Shown here: one piece after another, positions 1 to 10,524 of the stretch | Layout: each line of letters opens with the position of its first letter | How positions within the stretch are numbered: position 1 is the first letter of the stretch | DNA from: Gordonia heveisoli | GTDB taxonomy: Bacteria; Actinomycetota; Actinomycetes; Mycobacteriales; Mycobacteriaceae | Reading direction: 5' to 3' | Assembly: GCF_030315745.1 (NCBI RefSeq) | Contig: NZ_JASXSH010000001.1 | Coordinates: forward strand, 307,908 to 371,907 | Length of the DNA: 64,000 bases | The notes under the pieces: generated by a model | What the model saw: only the letters and a program-made list of their open reading frames with translations | Told to the model about the DNA's origin: nothing | The model's database searches: none | Made by a program: the position numbers and the translations under genes

Positions 1-3000
1 AGATCCCACCGCTCGGCGACCCCCGGGATACTCCGATGGGCGCGGGTCAACGGCGAGGTCGAGGTCGGGAAGTCGATGTAGAAGGTGGGGAGCGTGGTGC
101 GTGCCTCACCGAGGTGTTCGTAGAGTTCCAGAACCAGTTGTCCCGCATCCCAATCCGGCCGGTGGGCAATCGCCAGGCGCTCACAGATCGCGCGCAGCGT
201 CGCCACCGGCGTCTCCGGCGTGACCGGTTCGCCCGCACCTTCGGTGACCACCTCGTGCACGGTGCGCACCGGCCACTCCCCCGAGATGTCGACCCGTTCC
301 TCATTGCCGTCGTCGTCGGTCCGCACGACCACCGGCTCGCCGTGCGCGGCGATCGCGGCGGACTGGATCATCTCCCGGGTGAGGTCCAACATGGTTCGGT
401 AATCACCATGTGCCGCATAGGCTTCCAGGCTAGTGAACTCCGGGTTGTGACTGAAGTCGACACCCTCGTTGCGGAAGTTGCGCCCGATCTCGAAGACCTT
501 CTCCACCCCGCCGACGCACAACCGCTTCAGATAGAGTTCCGGCGCGATCCGCAGATACAGGTCGAGATCATAGGCATTGATATGGGTCTGGAACGGCGTC
601 GCGTTGGCACCACCGTGGATCTGCTGCAAGATCGGCGTCTCGACCTCCAGATAGCCACGCTGTCCGAGAAAGTCGCGCAACGCCTTGACCACCACACTGC
701 GGGTGGCCAGCAACTCACGGCTGCGCGGGTTGATCGCCAGGTCGAGGTAGCGCTGCCGCACCCGCGCCTCCGGGTCGGTCAGTCCCGCCCACTTGTCCGG
801 CAACGGTCGCAGACATTTTCCGTTGAGCCGCCAGGCGTCGATGAGCACCGACAACTCGCCCGATCGGCTGGCCCCGATCTCACCTCGCGCCTCGACCAGG
901 TCCCCCAGATCGACGTCGGTGCCGAAATCAGGTGTGCCCGGGATGATCCGGCTCTCTTCGACGAGCATCTGCACCTCCCCCGACCAGTCATGGATGTCGG
1001 CGAAGATCACCTTGCCGAAGTTGCGCAGCCGGGTGATCCGACCGGCGATGGTCACCGTCGTTCCCGGCGGTTCGTCGCGGGCCTCGGCGATCGTGTGGGT
1101 GGGCGCGTCGGCGGGCGGATACGGATCGAACCCGGCGTCGACGAGCCGTTCCAGTTTCGCCAGTCGCACCCGCACCTGCTCGGGACGGTGGAGGCGGGGC
1201 GTCATGCGATCGCCGTCGGCGGCGAGTTCGGCGATGAGCGCCGGGGCGTCGACCCCGACCGGGATCGCGGGCTGCCCCTCGCGGTAGTGCCGTTTGCGAC
1301 CCAGATTCGGCAGTGTGAGGAAGCCTTCGGTGACGATGGCGGCGAGCCCGACCCGCGGCAGGATCCGGGTGTCCTCGAAGCAGAGGAATCGCGGCTCCCA
1401 GTCCGGCTGATACTTGGCATTCGACTTGTACAACGACTCCATCTGGAAGAACTTCGACCCGAACATCAGCACCGAGTAGCCCAACCGCATGACCGGTCCC
1501 GCCCCGATCTGCGGTCCCTGCTCGAAGAACGCCCGGAAGGTGGCGAAGTTGAGTGAGATCTCGGTGATGCCGTAATGCTCGGAGTTGCGGCACAATTCGC
1601 TGACCATCGTCTCCACGACACCGTTGATGCCGTTGCGGTCCCGACGCATCACATCCAGCGACACACCCCGCCGACCCCACGGCACGAAGGACAATATCCC
1701 GACGACTCGCTCCTCCGGTGTCCCTTCGGCCAGCAGCGCCTCGACCAGCAGGCAGTCACCGTCGGCCTGGTCACCCAGCCGGGACAGGGCCATCGCGAAG
1801 CCGCGCTCCTCGTCGGTGTCGCGCCAGGCGTCGGCGCGGCCGATGGTCGCCCGCATCTCGTCGTCGGAGAGCTCGCTGTGCCGCCGGATGCGGACCGTCA
1901 AGCCGGCCCGCTTGGTACGGGTGACGGCCTGCCGTACCGCCTTCATCGCCGGGCCGCTGATGCTGTACTCCCGGGGATGCAGGATGGCCTCGTCCCCGAT
2001 CGACAGCGAACCGAATCCGGCGTCGGCGAAGACCTGCGCACCCCGCGCACTGGAACCCATCGCGGCCGCATGCCATCCGTATCGTTCACAGAGGGTGAGG
2101 AATTCGGTGATCGCCTCCGGCCACGACTCCGGATCACCGATCGGATCACCGCCGGCCAGTCCTACGCCCAGCTCGACCCGATAGGTGATCGCGGCACGTC
2201 CGTCCGGCGAGAAGACCACCGCCTTGTCCCGACGGGTGGAGAAGTAGGCCAGCGAATCGTCGTCGTTGAACCGTGTGATGAGTGCGCGGATCAGCGCCTC
2301 GTCGGCGGCCGTCATCAGCGACTGCAATCGCTGCGATCGGAACAGCACCAGCGCTGCCGCGATCAGCGCCAGCGCGCCGAACAGTCCGAGCAGCGACTCG
2401 ACGAGAACGTGTGTCTCGTGACCGTCGAAGGTGCGGGGGTCGAAGTTGGCGAAGGCGACCACCCGGTTGAAGGCGTACGGCAGCCGTTCGTCACGGGCCA
2501 GGGTGCCCGGCCAGGCCCACACCAGTGCCCAGCCCACCAGCGTGCCCAGAGCCAGGCCGACGATCAGTGTGCCGAACGCCGCGGCGAGCGCGCCGCGACG
2601 GACGCGGGTGTAGAACTGCCGATATGTGAGCAGCAGGAAGATCAGGGCCACGGCGTCGACCGTGAACCCGACGATCAGGTTGACGCGTTCGTCGGTGTCC
2701 ACCCCGAAACTGGTGGCCACCGGATCGAAGAACAGCAGCGCGTTGCCTGCCATGAACAGCAGCAGGTAGATCGTGGCGATCCACCAGGCGATGCGTTTGC
2801 GGGCGGACAGCGCGATGGCGAGCAGGGCCAGCACGAACGACCACGCGAAGCTCGTATTCGGCAGCGAGATGATGTAGCTGTCGATGTAGTCGCGCGGCAC
2901 GTGAATGATGTGCCGGAAGATCGGGAAGATGCTCGAGGCGAGTGCGATCGCCGCGAGGACACCGACGACCATGCCCGCGACGTGCGGCGCGTTGCGCCCG

Positions 3001-3176
3001 AAACCGCGTGGCCGACGGATCTTCTCGAGTAGATCGCGAGACCGACGATTCGCCTCCACCGGACGGTCGGGTGGGTGCGGGGTGGTCGCCGCGGCCCCTG
3101 CCGTGTCGTCGACGGACGGATCTCCGGCTGGGGGCGCCGCGGAGTCGGACTCCGTCTTCGCCGCATCGTGGGCCAT
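1..3176 (-). CDS. lysX: Bifunctional lysylphosphatidylglycerol synthetase / lysyl-tRNA synthetase LysX (3' end beyond window)
   Basis: The minus-strand frame stays open from the ATG at 3176 to the window edge (about 1058 residues), so only the last part of the synthetase core is missing. The N-terminus is an MprF-like membrane region with several hydrophobic helices (about residues 50-250). A DUF2156 aminoacyl-transfer domain follows, then an OB fold (IAGRITRLRNFGKVIFADI) and a class II lysyl-tRNA synthetase domain with YLDLAINPRSRELLATRS and ELYLKRLCVGGVEKVFEIGR. The visible end is near motif FYIDFPTSTSPLTRAHR. In mycobacteria LysX charges a dedicated tRNA-Lys and moves lysine onto phosphatidylglycerol, giving resistance to cationic peptides. 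The architecture is diagnostic. It is divergent from the S4 gene at 3299. Confidence 0.95.
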   Translation of the reverse strand, partial: MAHDAAKTESDSAAPPAGDPSVDDTAGAAATTPHPPDRPVEANRRSRDLLEKIRRPRGFGRNAPHVAGMVVGVLAAIALASSIFPIFRHIIHVPRDYIDSYIISLPNTSFAWSFVLALLAIALSARKRIAWWIATIYLLLFMAGNALLFFDPVATSFGVDTDERVNLIVGFTVDAVALIFLLLTYRQFYTRVRRGALAAAFGTLIVGLALGTLVGWALVWAWPGTLARDERLPYAFNRVVAFANFDPRTFDGHETHVLVESLLGLFGALALIAAALVLFRSQRLQSLMTAADEALIRALITRFNDDDSLAYFSTRRDKAVVFSPDGRAAITYRVELGVGLAGGDPIGDPESWPEAITEFLTLCERYGWHAAAMGSSARGAQVFADAGFGSLSIGDEAILHPREYSISGPAMKAVRQAVTRTKRAGLTVRIRRHSELSDDEMRATIGRADAWRDTDEERGFAMALSRLGDQADGDCLLVEALLAEGTPEERVVGILSFVPWGRRGVSLDVMRRDRNGINGVVETMVSELCRNSEHYGITEISLNFATFRAFFEQGPQIGAGPVMRLGYSVLMFGSKFFQMESLYKSNAKYQPDWEPRFLCFEDTRILPRVGLAAIVTEGFLTLPNLGRKRHYREGQPAIPVGVDAPALIAELAADGDRMTPRLHRPEQVRVRLAKLERLVDAGFDPYPPADAPTHTIAEARDEPPGTTVTIAGRITRLRNFGKVIFADIHDWSGEVQMLVEESRIIPGTPDFGTDVDLGDLVEARGEIGASRSGELSVLIDAWRLNGKCLRPLPDKWAGLTDPEARVRQRYLDLAINPRSRELLATRSVVVKALRDFLGQRGYLEVETPILQQIHGGANATPFQTHINAYDLDLYLRIAPELYLKRLCVGGVEKVFEIGRNFRNEGVDFSHNPEFTSLEAYAAHGDYRTMLDLTREMIQSAAIAAHGEPVVVRTDDDGNEERVDISGEWPVRTVHEVVTEGAGEPVTPETPVATLRAICERLAIAHRPDWDAGQLVLELYEHLGEARTTLPTFYIDFPTSTSPLTRAHRSIPGVAERWD

Positions 3177-3298
3177 TGGACAACCGTAGACCTGCCGTGT
3201 CCACCGGACAGTCGTACGACGCCGGTGCCCGCGATTCCCGGCAGGATCCGAGCCGTCGGATGGCCCGCACCCCGGCGGACAGGGCAAGATCAGGGGTT

Positions 3299-3526
3299 GT
3301 GAGCGAAATCTATGACGTCGAGATCCGGGATGAGGGCATTCGCCTCGGGCAGTTCCTCAAGCTGGCCAACCTGATCGAGTCGGGTGCGGAGGCCAAGGAG
3401 GTCATCGCGGACGGGCTGGTGGCGGTCAACGGTGAGGTCGAAACTCGCCGAGGACGGCAGCTGAGCGTCGGCGACGTCGTCGAGATCGGCGGGACGGCGG
3501 CGCGGGTCAGCTCGACCGACGCCTGA
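3299..3526 (+). CDS. Small S4-domain RNA-binding protein (YbcJ-like)
   Basis: A 75-residue protein starting at GTG 3299; the frame is open upstream, but the S4 homology begins only here. The body is one S4 fold: IRLGQFLKLANLIESGAEAK, then VIADGLVAVNGEVETRRGRQ and LSVGDVVEIGG. This is the stand-alone S4/YbcJ type, which binds structured RNA. The cellular target is unknown in most bacteria. It sits 122 nt from the divergent lysX start. The GTG start is chosen from domain boundaries, since no strong ribosome binding site is visible. Confidence 0.8.
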   Translation: MSEIYDVEIRDEGIRLGQFLKLANLIESGAEAKEVIADGLVAVNGEVETRRGRQLSVGDVVEIGGTAARVSSTDA

Positions 3527-3541
3527 CACGCGCTGCGCCGC

Positions 3542-3757
3542 TCAGGAGGTGAGCTGGCGAAGCTCCGCGGCGGTGACGAGGCGCTCGGCCTCGGCCGGGA
3601 ACATGCGGGCGGCGCGACTACGGCCGAATCGGCCGCCGGTGAGGCCACGCAAGGCCGCGGTGCCCGGGATGGAACCGCGGCGGGGGCTATGAAGTGTGCC
3701 GGCTAACTTCATGTCGATCATTCCCTGTGTCGCTATGATGAACACCGTCTTCGTCAC
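3542..3757 (-). CDS. Possible small hypothetical protein
   Basis: An open frame of 71 codons (start ATG 3757, or internal ATGs near 3718) encoding a basic, arginine-rich peptide that ends AERLVTAAELRQLTS. It lies in an otherwise empty region and has no recognisable domain. It could be a chance frame in GC-rich DNA. The only support is its isolation from other genes and codon use that looks coding-like towards the C-terminus. Confidence 0.25.
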   Translation of the reverse strand: MTKTVFIIATQGMIDMKLAGTLHSPRRGSIPGTAALRGLTGGRFGRSRAARMFPAEAERLVTAAELRQLTS

Positions 3758-3833
3758 GGTGGATTTACTTTGTCCTACTGTAGAGGCTCGCGGGCTTGTT
3801 GTCTGTCCCTTTTTTCGTGGTCTGAGCCACTTT

Positions 3834-3861
3834 TCCCAGTCCGGTCTGTCCCAGTCCGGTC
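3834..3861. repeat. 13-nt tandem direct repeat
   Basis: The sequence TCCCAGTCCGGTC occurs at 3834-3846 and again at 3849-3861, separated by TG, giving a 15-nt period. It lies in non-coding DNA downstream of gltD. No function is apparent. Confidence 0.6.
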
Positions 3862-4010
3862 GCGGCCGCCGTCGTCGGGCCTCTCATCCGGATACATCGA
3901 TCGTCCCACCGCGACCGTTACCCGACGACGACCGACGCGCGGCGGAAGTCGGGCGGGGAGATCGGCGTCGGCACTCGGTCGCCGGCGGGCGCGACCGCCC
4001 CAGAAAGCAG

Positions 4011-4044
4011 TCACCCCGCCGACCGTCATCGGTTGGCGGGGTGA
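4011..4044 (-). terminator. Hairpin terminator downstream of gltD
   Basis: The arms TCACCCCGCCGAC (4011-4023) and GTTGGCGGGGTGA (4032-4044) pair over 13 positions, with one G-T pair and an 8-nt loop. The hairpin lies 32 nt past the gltD stop. No long U tract follows, as is common in actinobacteria. Confidence 0.7.
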
Positions 4045-4075
4045 CCGGCTGTCGGGATGTCAGCCGAGGCGGAGA

Positions 4076-5530
4076 TCAGCGCTGGGCGACCTGCGTCGGG
4101 TAGATCGGCGTGGGCAGATCCGACGACCCGGTCAGGAACGCGTCGGCGGCCGCGGCAGCCGATCGGCCCTCGGCGATCGCCCACACGATCAGCGACTGAC
4201 CGCGACCGGCATCACCGGCGACGAAGACGCCGGGCTGCCCGATGGCCGCGAAGTTGTCGTCGCGCTTGATGTTGCCGCGCGGGTCGTACTCGACGCCGAG
4301 CTTGTCGAGGAAGTCCTCCCGCTCGGGACCGACGAAGCCCATCGCCAGCAGGACGAGATCGGCTTCCAGCTCGAAGTCGGAGCCGTCGACCTTCTCGAAG
4401 CGTCCCTCGCGCATGACGACCTCGTGGGCCTTGAGCGCGGTGACCTTGCCATCGGCGCCGGTGAACTGCTCGGTGTTGACCGAGAAGACACGTTCGCCGC
4501 CTTCCTCGTGCGCCGAGGAAACCCGGAACATCAGCGGGTAGGTCGGCCACGGGGTCGACTCGGCGCGTTCCATCGGCGGGCGCGGCATGATCTCGAACTG
4601 GTGCACGCTCTCGGCGCCCTGGCGCAGCGAGGTACCCAGGCAGTCGGCGCCGGTGTCGCCGCCGCCGATGATGATGACCTTCTTGCCGGTGGCGGTGATC
4701 TGACCGGGGACCTCGTCGCCCAGCTGGATCTTGTTCGCCTGCGGCAGGAACTCCATCGCCTGGTGGATCCCGTCGAGTTCGCGGCCCGGGATGGGCAGGT
4801 CACGTCCGATGGTGGAACCGACCGCGATGATGACGGCCTCGAAGTCAGCGCGCAGCTGCTCGACGGTCACGTCGACGCCGACGTTCACGCCGGTCCGGAA
4901 GACGGTGCCCTCGGCCTCCATCTGCGCCAGACGACGGTCGATGTGGCGTTTCTCCATCTTGAACTCGGGGATGCCGTAGCGCAGCAGACCGCCGATGCGG
5001 TCAGCCCGCTCGAAGACGGTCACGTCGTGACCGGCCCGGGTGAGCTGCTGGGCGGCGGCCAGACCGGCCGGACCCGAACCGATGACCGCGACGCTGCGAC
5101 CGGTCTTCTCAGCAGGCAGGACCGGGGTGACCCAGCCCTTGTCGAAGGCGTTGTCGATCAACTCGACCTCGACCTGCTTGATGGTGACCGCGGGCTGGTT
5201 GATTCCGAGCACGCACGACGCCTCACAGGGGGCCGGGCACAGACGACCGGTGAACTCCGGGAAGTTGTTCGTCGCGTGCAGCCGCTCGATGCCGTCCCGC
5301 CACCGGTCCTTGTAGACCAGGTCGTTCCACTCGGGGATCAAGTTCCCCAGTGGGCAGCCGTTGTGGCAGAACGGGATACCGCAGTCCATGCACCGGCTAG
5401 CCTGGGTCTGGAGTTCACCCTTGTCGAAGTCGGTGTAGACCTCTTTCCAGTCGAGCAGACGCAGATCGACCGGACGACGGTCGGGCAGTTCCCGCTCGGT
5501 GTGCTTGAGAAAACCTCTGGGGTCAGCCAC
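4076..5530 (-). CDS. gltD: Glutamate synthase small (beta) subunit
   Basis: A 484-residue NADPH-oxidising subunit of glutamate synthase. It passes electrons through FAD and iron-sulfur clusters to GltB for conversion of glutamine plus 2-oxoglutarate into two glutamates. The N-terminal cysteine clusters [14 protein letters not shown] and CPAPCEASC bind 4Fe-4S centres. The FAD motif [15 protein letters not shown] and the NADPH motif [12 protein letters not shown] follow. The GTG start at 5530 lies inside the end of gltB (8-nt overlap), so the two are translationally coupled. Length and motifs are standard for the family. Confidence 0.97.
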   Translation of the reverse strand: MADPRGFLKHTERELPDRRPVDLRLLDWKEVYTDFDKGELQTQASRCMDCGIPFCHNGCPLGNLIPEWNDLVYKDRWRDGIERLHATNNFPEFTGRLCPAPCEASCVLGINQPAVTIKQVEVELIDNAFDKGWVTPVLPAEKTGRSVAVIGSGPAGLAAAQQLTRAGHDVTVFERADRIGGLLRYGIPEFKMEKRHIDRRLAQMEAEGTVFRTGVNVGVDVTVEQLRADFEAVIIAVGSTIGRDLPIPGRELDGIHQAMEFLPQANKIQLGDEVPGQITATGKKVIIIGGGDTGADCLGTSLRQGAESVHQFEIMPRPPMERAESTPWPTYPLMFRVSSAHEEGGERVFSVNTEQFTGADGKVTALKAHEVVMREGRFEKVDGSDFELEADLVLLAMGFVGPEREDFLDKLGVEYDPRGNIKRDDNFAAIGQPGVFVAGDAGRGQSLIVWAIAEGRSAAAAADAFLTGSSDLPTPIYPTQVAQR

Positions 5531-8500
5531 GTGCGGCCTCCATGATCGCTTCGTTCACATCTCGTCCATCTCGCTCGGCCGCGGCAATAGCGAGGAGCAC
5601 GCGCTTGAAGTCGCGCGGCATCACCTTGACGAATTTACCCTTGGCCGTGTCCCAGTCGGCGCGAATCGCGGCGGCCACCGGGGATTCGGTCTCGGCGCGG
5701 TGCTCGTCGATGATCGCCGCCAGGAACTCGAGATCCTCGTCGTCGAATTCCTCGATGTCGACCAGCTCGGTGTTGAGGTTGGCCGGGAAGGTGCCCTCCG
5801 GGTCGTAGACGTAGGCGATACCGCCGGACATGCCGGCCGCGAAGTTGCGCCCGGTGCCACCGAGTACGACCACACGACCACCGGTCATGTACTCGCAGGC
5901 ATGGTCACCGACGCCTTCGACGACGGTCGTCACACCGGAGTTGCGCACGCAGAAGCGTTCGCCGACGACACCGCGCAGGAAGATCTTGCCCGACGTCGCG
6001 CCGAAGCCGATGACGTTGCCGGCGATGATGTTGTCTTCGGCGACAAAGCCTTCCGGCGCATTGCGCGCCGGGCGGACCACGATGCGGCCACCGGAGAGGC
6101 CCTTGCCGACGAAGTCGTTGGCGTCGCCCTCCAGGCGAAGGGTGATGCCGCGGGGCACGAAGGCGCCGAAGCTGTTACCCGCCGACCCGTTGAAGTCGAT
6201 CATGATGGTTCCGTCCGGAAGCCCCTGCCCGCCATAGGTCTTGGTGACCTCGTGGCCGAGCATGGTGCCCACGGTGCGGTTGACGTTGGTGATCTTCGAG
6301 CTGAACGAGACGCGGGTGCCGTGATCGAGAGCCTCGCGACTCTGTGCGATCAGCTGCTGATCCAGCGCCTTGTCCAGCGCATGGTCCTGCACGCCGGAGC
6401 AGTACAGGTCCTGATTCATGAACGGGGACTCCGGAGTCGCCAGGACCGACGACAGGTCGAGCTTGCCCGCCTTCGACGACGACCAGTGCGCGATGGCCTT
6501 GGTCGTGTCGAGCGCCTCGACATGCCCGACCGCTTCCTGCAGGGTGCGGAAGCCGAGGCGCGCCAGCAGTTCCCGGACCTCTTCGGCGATGAACATGAAG
6601 AAGTTCTCGACGAATTCCGGCTTGCCGGTGAAACGCTCACGCAGCAGCGGGTTCTGGGTGGCCACGCCCACCGGGCAGGTGTCGAGGTGGCAGACGCGCA
6701 TCATGATGCAGCCCGAGACGACCAGCGGCGCGGTCGCGAAACCGAACTCCTCGCCACCGAGCAGCGCCGCGACGACGACGTCGCGACCGGTCTTGAGCTG
6801 GCCGTCCACCTGGACGACGATCCGGTCGCGAAGACCGTTGAGCAGCAACGTCTGCTGGGTTTCGGCCAGACCGATCTCCCACGGTGCACCCGCGTGCTTT
6901 TCCGAGGTCAGCGGGGTCGCACCGGTGCCGCCGTCATGGCCGGAGATCAGCACGACGTCGGCGTGTGCCTTGGAGACACCGGCGGCGACGGTACCGACAC
7001 CGACCTCGGACACCAGCTTCACGTGGATGCGGGCGGCCGGGTTGGCGTTCTTCAGGTCGTGGATCAGCTGAGCGAGATCCTCGATCGAATAGATGTCGTG
7101 GTGCGGCGGCGGCGAGATCAGGCCGACGCCGGGCGTCGAACCTCGAACCTCGGCGACCCACGGGTACACCTTGTGCGGCGGCAGCTGGCCACCTTCACCG
7201 GGCTTGGCGCCCTGCGCCATCTTGATCTGGATGTCGGTGCAGTTGCTCAGGTAGTGCGAGGTCACACCGAAACGGCCGGACGCGACCTGCTTGATCGAGC
7301 TGCGGCGCCAGTCACCGTTCTCGTCGTGATGGAAGCGCCGCGGATCCTCGCCGCCCTCACCGGAATTCGAACGACCGCCGAGACGGTTCATGGCGATGGC
7401 CAGGGTCTCGTGGGCCTCGGCCGAGATCGAGCCGAAACTCATCGCACCGGTGGAGAACCGCTTGACGATCTCGCGAGCCGGCTCCACCTTCTCGATCGGG
7501 ATCGGGTCCCGGTCACCGAAGTTGAAGTCGAACAGACCGCGCAGCGACGCCATCTGGCGTGACTGGTCGTCGACGAGCTTGGTGTACTCCTTGAAGACCT
7601 TGTACTGACCGGTCCGGGTGGAGTGCTGCAGCTTGAACACCGTGTCCGGGTTGAACAGGTGGTACTCGCCTTCACGGCGCCACTGGTATTCACCGCCGAC
7701 CTCGAGTTCGCGGTGTGCGCGCTCGGTCGGACGATCGCTGAAGGCCAGTGCGTGGCGGGTGGCGACGTCGGCGGCGATGTCGTCGAGGTCGATGCCGTCG
7801 AGCTGGCTGTTGAGGCCCGAGAAGAACTCGTCGACGGTGCCCTGCGAGATGCCGATGACCTGGAAGAGTTGCGCGCCGGTGTAGGAGGCCAGCGTCGAGA
7901 TGCCCATCTTGGACATCACCTTGAGCACACCCTTGCCCGCGGCCTTGATGTAGTTGGCCCGCGCCTTCGCGAAGTCGATGTCGCCGAGCGCGCCGCGCTC
8001 GACCATGTCCTCGATGGACTCGAAGGCCATATACGGGTTGACCGCGGCCGCGCCGAAGCCGATCAGGGCGGCGACGTGGTGCACCTCGCGGCAGTCGCCG
8101 GATTCGACGACCAGGCCGACGCGGGTGCGCTTACGCTCCCGGACCAGGTGGTGGTGCACGGCCGAGGTGAGCAGCAACGACGGGATCGGCGCGAGCGTCT
8201 CATCCGACTCACGATCGGACAGGATGACCAGATTCACACCGTCGTCGATGGCGGCGCTGACCTTGGTCCGGATGTCGTCGAGCGCGCGGCGCAGACCCGC
8301 ACCGCCCTCGGCGACCGGGTACAGGCCGTGGATGTGCAGGCTGCGGAAGTCGTCGAGCGACTTGCCGTCCTGCGTCTTTCCGGAGTCGATCTGCACCAGC
8401 TTGGCCAGGGTGTCGTTGTCCAGGACCGGCTGCGGGAGCACGATCTGGCGGCACGATTGTGCGGTCGGATGCAGCAGGTCGGCCTCGGGGCCGATGGTGC

Positions 8501-10124
8501 CGCCGACGCTGGTCACGACCTCTTCGCGAATCGCGTCCAGCGGCGGGTTGGTGACCTGGGCGAACAGCTGCTGGAAGTAGTCGAACAACATCCGCGGACG
8601 CGACGACAGCACCGCGATCGGGGTGTCGGTACCCATCGAGCCGATCGCCTCGGCACCGGTCTTGGCCATCGGCGAGACCAGCAGATTCAGCTCTTCGGTG
8701 GTGTAACCGAACATCTGCTGACGCAGCGTGACCCGCTCATGCGACATGTGCACATGCGGCGGAGCGACGATGTGATCGACGTGGACCAGACCGGCGTCGA
8801 GCCACTCCTGATAGGGATGCTCGGCGGCGAGTGCGTCCTTGATCTCCTCGTCGTCGACGATGCGTCCGGCCTCGGTGTCGACGAGGAACATGCGGCCCGG
8901 CTGCAGGCGCAGCTTCTGGACGACGTCGGCGTGGTCGATGTCGAGGACACCCACCTCCGACGCCATCACGACGAGACCGTCCTTGGTCACCCAGATACGG
9001 CTGGGGCGCAGACCGTTGCGGTCCAGCACGGCGCCGACGACCTTGCCGTCGGTGAAGCAGACCGATGCCGGTCCGTCCCACGGCTCCATCATCGACGCGT
9101 GGTACTCGTAGAACGCCTTGTGCGCCGGCTTCATGGTCTCGTGACGCTCCCACGCCTCCGGGATCATCATCAGCACGGCGTGCGGCAGGCTTCGGCCGCC
9201 GAGGTGCAGCAGTTCCAGCACCTCGTCGAACCGCGCGGTGTCGGACGCACCGGGGGTGCAGGTCGGGAAGATCTTGTCGGCGACGTCGTCGGCGCCGAAG
9301 ACCGATGCGTCGATGAGCGCCTCACGCGCCCGCATCCAGTTCTCGTTGCCGGTGACCGTGTTGATCTCACCGTTGTGGGCGACGCGGCGGAAGGGATGCG
9401 CCAGCGGCCACGACGGGAAGGTGTTGGTGGAGAAGCGCGAGTGCACGAGACCCAACGCACTCTCGACGCGCGAATCCTGCAGATCGATGTAGAACGCCCG
9501 CAGCTGCGGGGTGGTCAGCATGCCCTTGTAGACGAAGGTCTGCCCGGACAGGCTCGGGAAGTACACGGTCTCGCGGCCCGGGCCGTCGGCGCCGGCTCCC
9601 TTGGTGCCCAGTTCGACCTGGACGCGCTTGCGCACCACGAACGCGCGGCGTTCGAGGTCGATCCCCGCCGCGCCTCCGATGAACACCTGGCGGAAGGTCG
9701 GCATCGCGTCACGGGCGAGCGCGCCGAGCGACGAGTCGTCGGTGGGCACATCTCGCCAGCCGAGCAGCGTGAGCCCCTCGGCGGCGATGATCTTCTCCAC
9801 ACCCTCGGCGGCCAGGCGGGCATCCTCGGAGCCCTGCGGCAGGAAGGCGATGCCGGTGGCGTAGTTGCCTTCGGCGGGCAGTTCGAAGTCGACGACCTCG
9901 CGCAGGAAACGGTCGGGAACCTGGATCATGATGCCGGCGCCGTCACCGGTGTTCGGCTCGGCACCCGCGGCACCGCGGTGTTCGAGGTTGACCAGGGCAG
10001 TGATCGCCTTGTCGACGATGTCGCGGCTACGCCGTCCGTGCATGTCGACGACGAATGCGACACCACACGAATCGTGCTCGTTGCGCGGGTCGTACAGACC
10101 CACCGGTCCCGGAGCGTGCTTCAT
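5523..10124 (-). CDS. gltB: Glutamate synthase large (alpha) subunit
   Basis: A 1533-residue protein. The start is ATG 10124 ([20 protein letters not shown]), preceded by a GTGAGG ribosome binding site; this puts the family's N-terminal nucleophile at Cys20 after a short propeptide. The frame is open upstream but lacks homology there. Order: class II glutaminase domain, central domain, FMN-binding synthase domain, and a 3Fe-4S site with the [15 protein letters not shown] cysteines. The C-terminal GXGXG beta-helix includes [10 protein letters not shown] and [21 protein letters not shown]. It assimilates ammonia together with GltD, encoded immediately downstream. Confidence 0.97.
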   Translation of the reverse strand: MKHAPGPVGLYDPRNEHDSCGVAFVVDMHGRRSRDIVDKAITALVNLEHRGAAGAEPNTGDGAGIMIQVPDRFLREVVDFELPAEGNYATGIAFLPQGSEDARLAAEGVEKIIAAEGLTLLGWRDVPTDDSSLGALARDAMPTFRQVFIGGAAGIDLERRAFVVRKRVQVELGTKGAGADGPGRETVYFPSLSGQTFVYKGMLTTPQLRAFYIDLQDSRVESALGLVHSRFSTNTFPSWPLAHPFRRVAHNGEINTVTGNENWMRAREALIDASVFGADDVADKIFPTCTPGASDTARFDEVLELLHLGGRSLPHAVLMMIPEAWERHETMKPAHKAFYEYHASMMEPWDGPASVCFTDGKVVGAVLDRNGLRPSRIWVTKDGLVVMASEVGVLDIDHADVVQKLRLQPGRMFLVDTEAGRIVDDEEIKDALAAEHPYQEWLDAGLVHVDHIVAPPHVHMSHERVTLRQQMFGYTTEELNLLVSPMAKTGAEAIGSMGTDTPIAVLSSRPRMLFDYFQQLFAQVTNPPLDAIREEVVTSVGGTIGPEADLLHPTAQSCRQIVLPQPVLDNDTLAKLVQIDSGKTQDGKSLDDFRSLHIHGLYPVAEGGAGLRRALDDIRTKVSAAIDDGVNLVILSDRESDETLAPIPSLLLTSAVHHHLVRERKRTRVGLVVESGDCREVHHVAALIGFGAAAVNPYMAFESIEDMVERGALGDIDFAKARANYIKAAGKGVLKVMSKMGISTLASYTGAQLFQVIGISQGTVDEFFSGLNSQLDGIDLDDIAADVATRHALAFSDRPTERAHRELEVGGEYQWRREGEYHLFNPDTVFKLQHSTRTGQYKVFKEYTKLVDDQSRQMASLRGLFDFNFGDRDPIPIEKVEPAREIVKRFSTGAMSFGSISAEAHETLAIAMNRLGGRSNSGEGGEDPRRFHHDENGDWRRSSIKQVASGRFGVTSHYLSNCTDIQIKMAQGAKPGEGGQLPPHKVYPWVAEVRGSTPGVGLISPPPHHDIYSIEDLAQLIHDLKNANPAARIHVKLVSEVGVGTVAAGVSKAHADVVLISGHDGGTGATPLTSEKHAGAPWEIGLAETQQTLLLNGLRDRIVVQVDGQLKTGRDVVVAALLGGEEFGFATAPLVVSGCIMMRVCHLDTCPVGVATQNPLLRERFTGKPEFVENFFMFIAEEVRELLARLGFRTLQEAVGHVEALDTTKAIAHWSSSKAGKLDLSSVLATPESPFMNQDLYCSGVQDHALDKALDQQLIAQSREALDHGTRVSFSSKITNVNRTVGTMLGHEVTKTYGGQGLPDGTIMIDFNGSAGNSFGAFVPRGITLRLEGDANDFVGKGLSGGRIVVRPARNAPEGFVAEDNIIAGNVIGFGATSGKIFLRGVVGERFCVRNSGVTTVVEGVGDHACEYMTGGRVVVLGGTGRNFAAGMSGGIAYVYDPEGTFPANLNTELVDIEEFDDEDLEFLAAIIDEHRAETESPVAAAIRADWDTAKGKFVKVMPRDFKRVLLAIAAAERDGRDVNEAIMEAARG

Positions 10125-10524
10125 AACTTCTCGCCTCACTTGGTGCGCGCAAACCGGCGCGCACCCATCCACGTGTCTATGTCTGGGGACAGTTGAGTCC
10201 CATGACCACGTCGTCACCGACCCAGGGCTGACCAGGACGGATCTGACGGTCACATGGTGGCGTCCGCATCAGCGCCGTTGCTGACGAGTTCGTCCGGTCC
10301 GCCGCAGCGAACCGATACCACCCTGCTTCACCGCCCAACGCACACGCAGCCCGATCAGGGCGCGCCTGGCGTTGCCGCAGGAGCATTGTCGGCCATTTTC
10401 TCACGGGGGGTGCCAAGTATTGAAATCCGGCTACCACAGAGAAGATGATTCGGCAGGCCAGACGCCATTGTCGGGGCGGGCTGGACGCGTCCGAACTACC
10501 CGGAATTCAGTCCACCGAAGTTCG
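10125..10524. promoter_or_regulatory. Divergent gltB / esterase intergenic region with leader hairpins
   Basis: A 400-nt non-coding gap between divergent genes. Close to the gltB start lies a perfect 9-bp inverted repeat, GGTGCGCGC (10142-10150) and GCGCGCACC (10157-10165). A shorter one (GGGAC/GTCCC, about 10184-10201) follows. If gltB transcription starts upstream of these they would be 5' UTR hairpins. A less GC-rich patch near 10390-10450 could hold a promoter. I could not find a convincing GlnR site by eye. Confidence 0.45.

Larger units (their letters stand above)
3527..4075. other. Intergenic region of about 550 nt
   Basis: It separates the S4 gene from the end of gltD. A stretch around 3700-3830 is less GC-rich than its surroundings and could carry a promoter. 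It holds a 13-nt direct repeat, a possible small ORF on the minus strand and a terminator hairpin, each listed separately. I see no RNA gene in it. Confidence 0.5.

Noticed and set aside
36..3032. Plus-strand open frames of 506 and 485 codons opposite lysX
   Set aside because: They are shadows. The minus strand encodes lysX continuously from 3176 to the window edge.
5499..10196. Long plus-strand open frames opposite gltBD (687 and 857 codons)
   Set aside because: They are antisense to unmistakable gltB and gltD, are rich in Asp/Arg/Val/Gly as expected from high-GC codon shadows, and show no domain.
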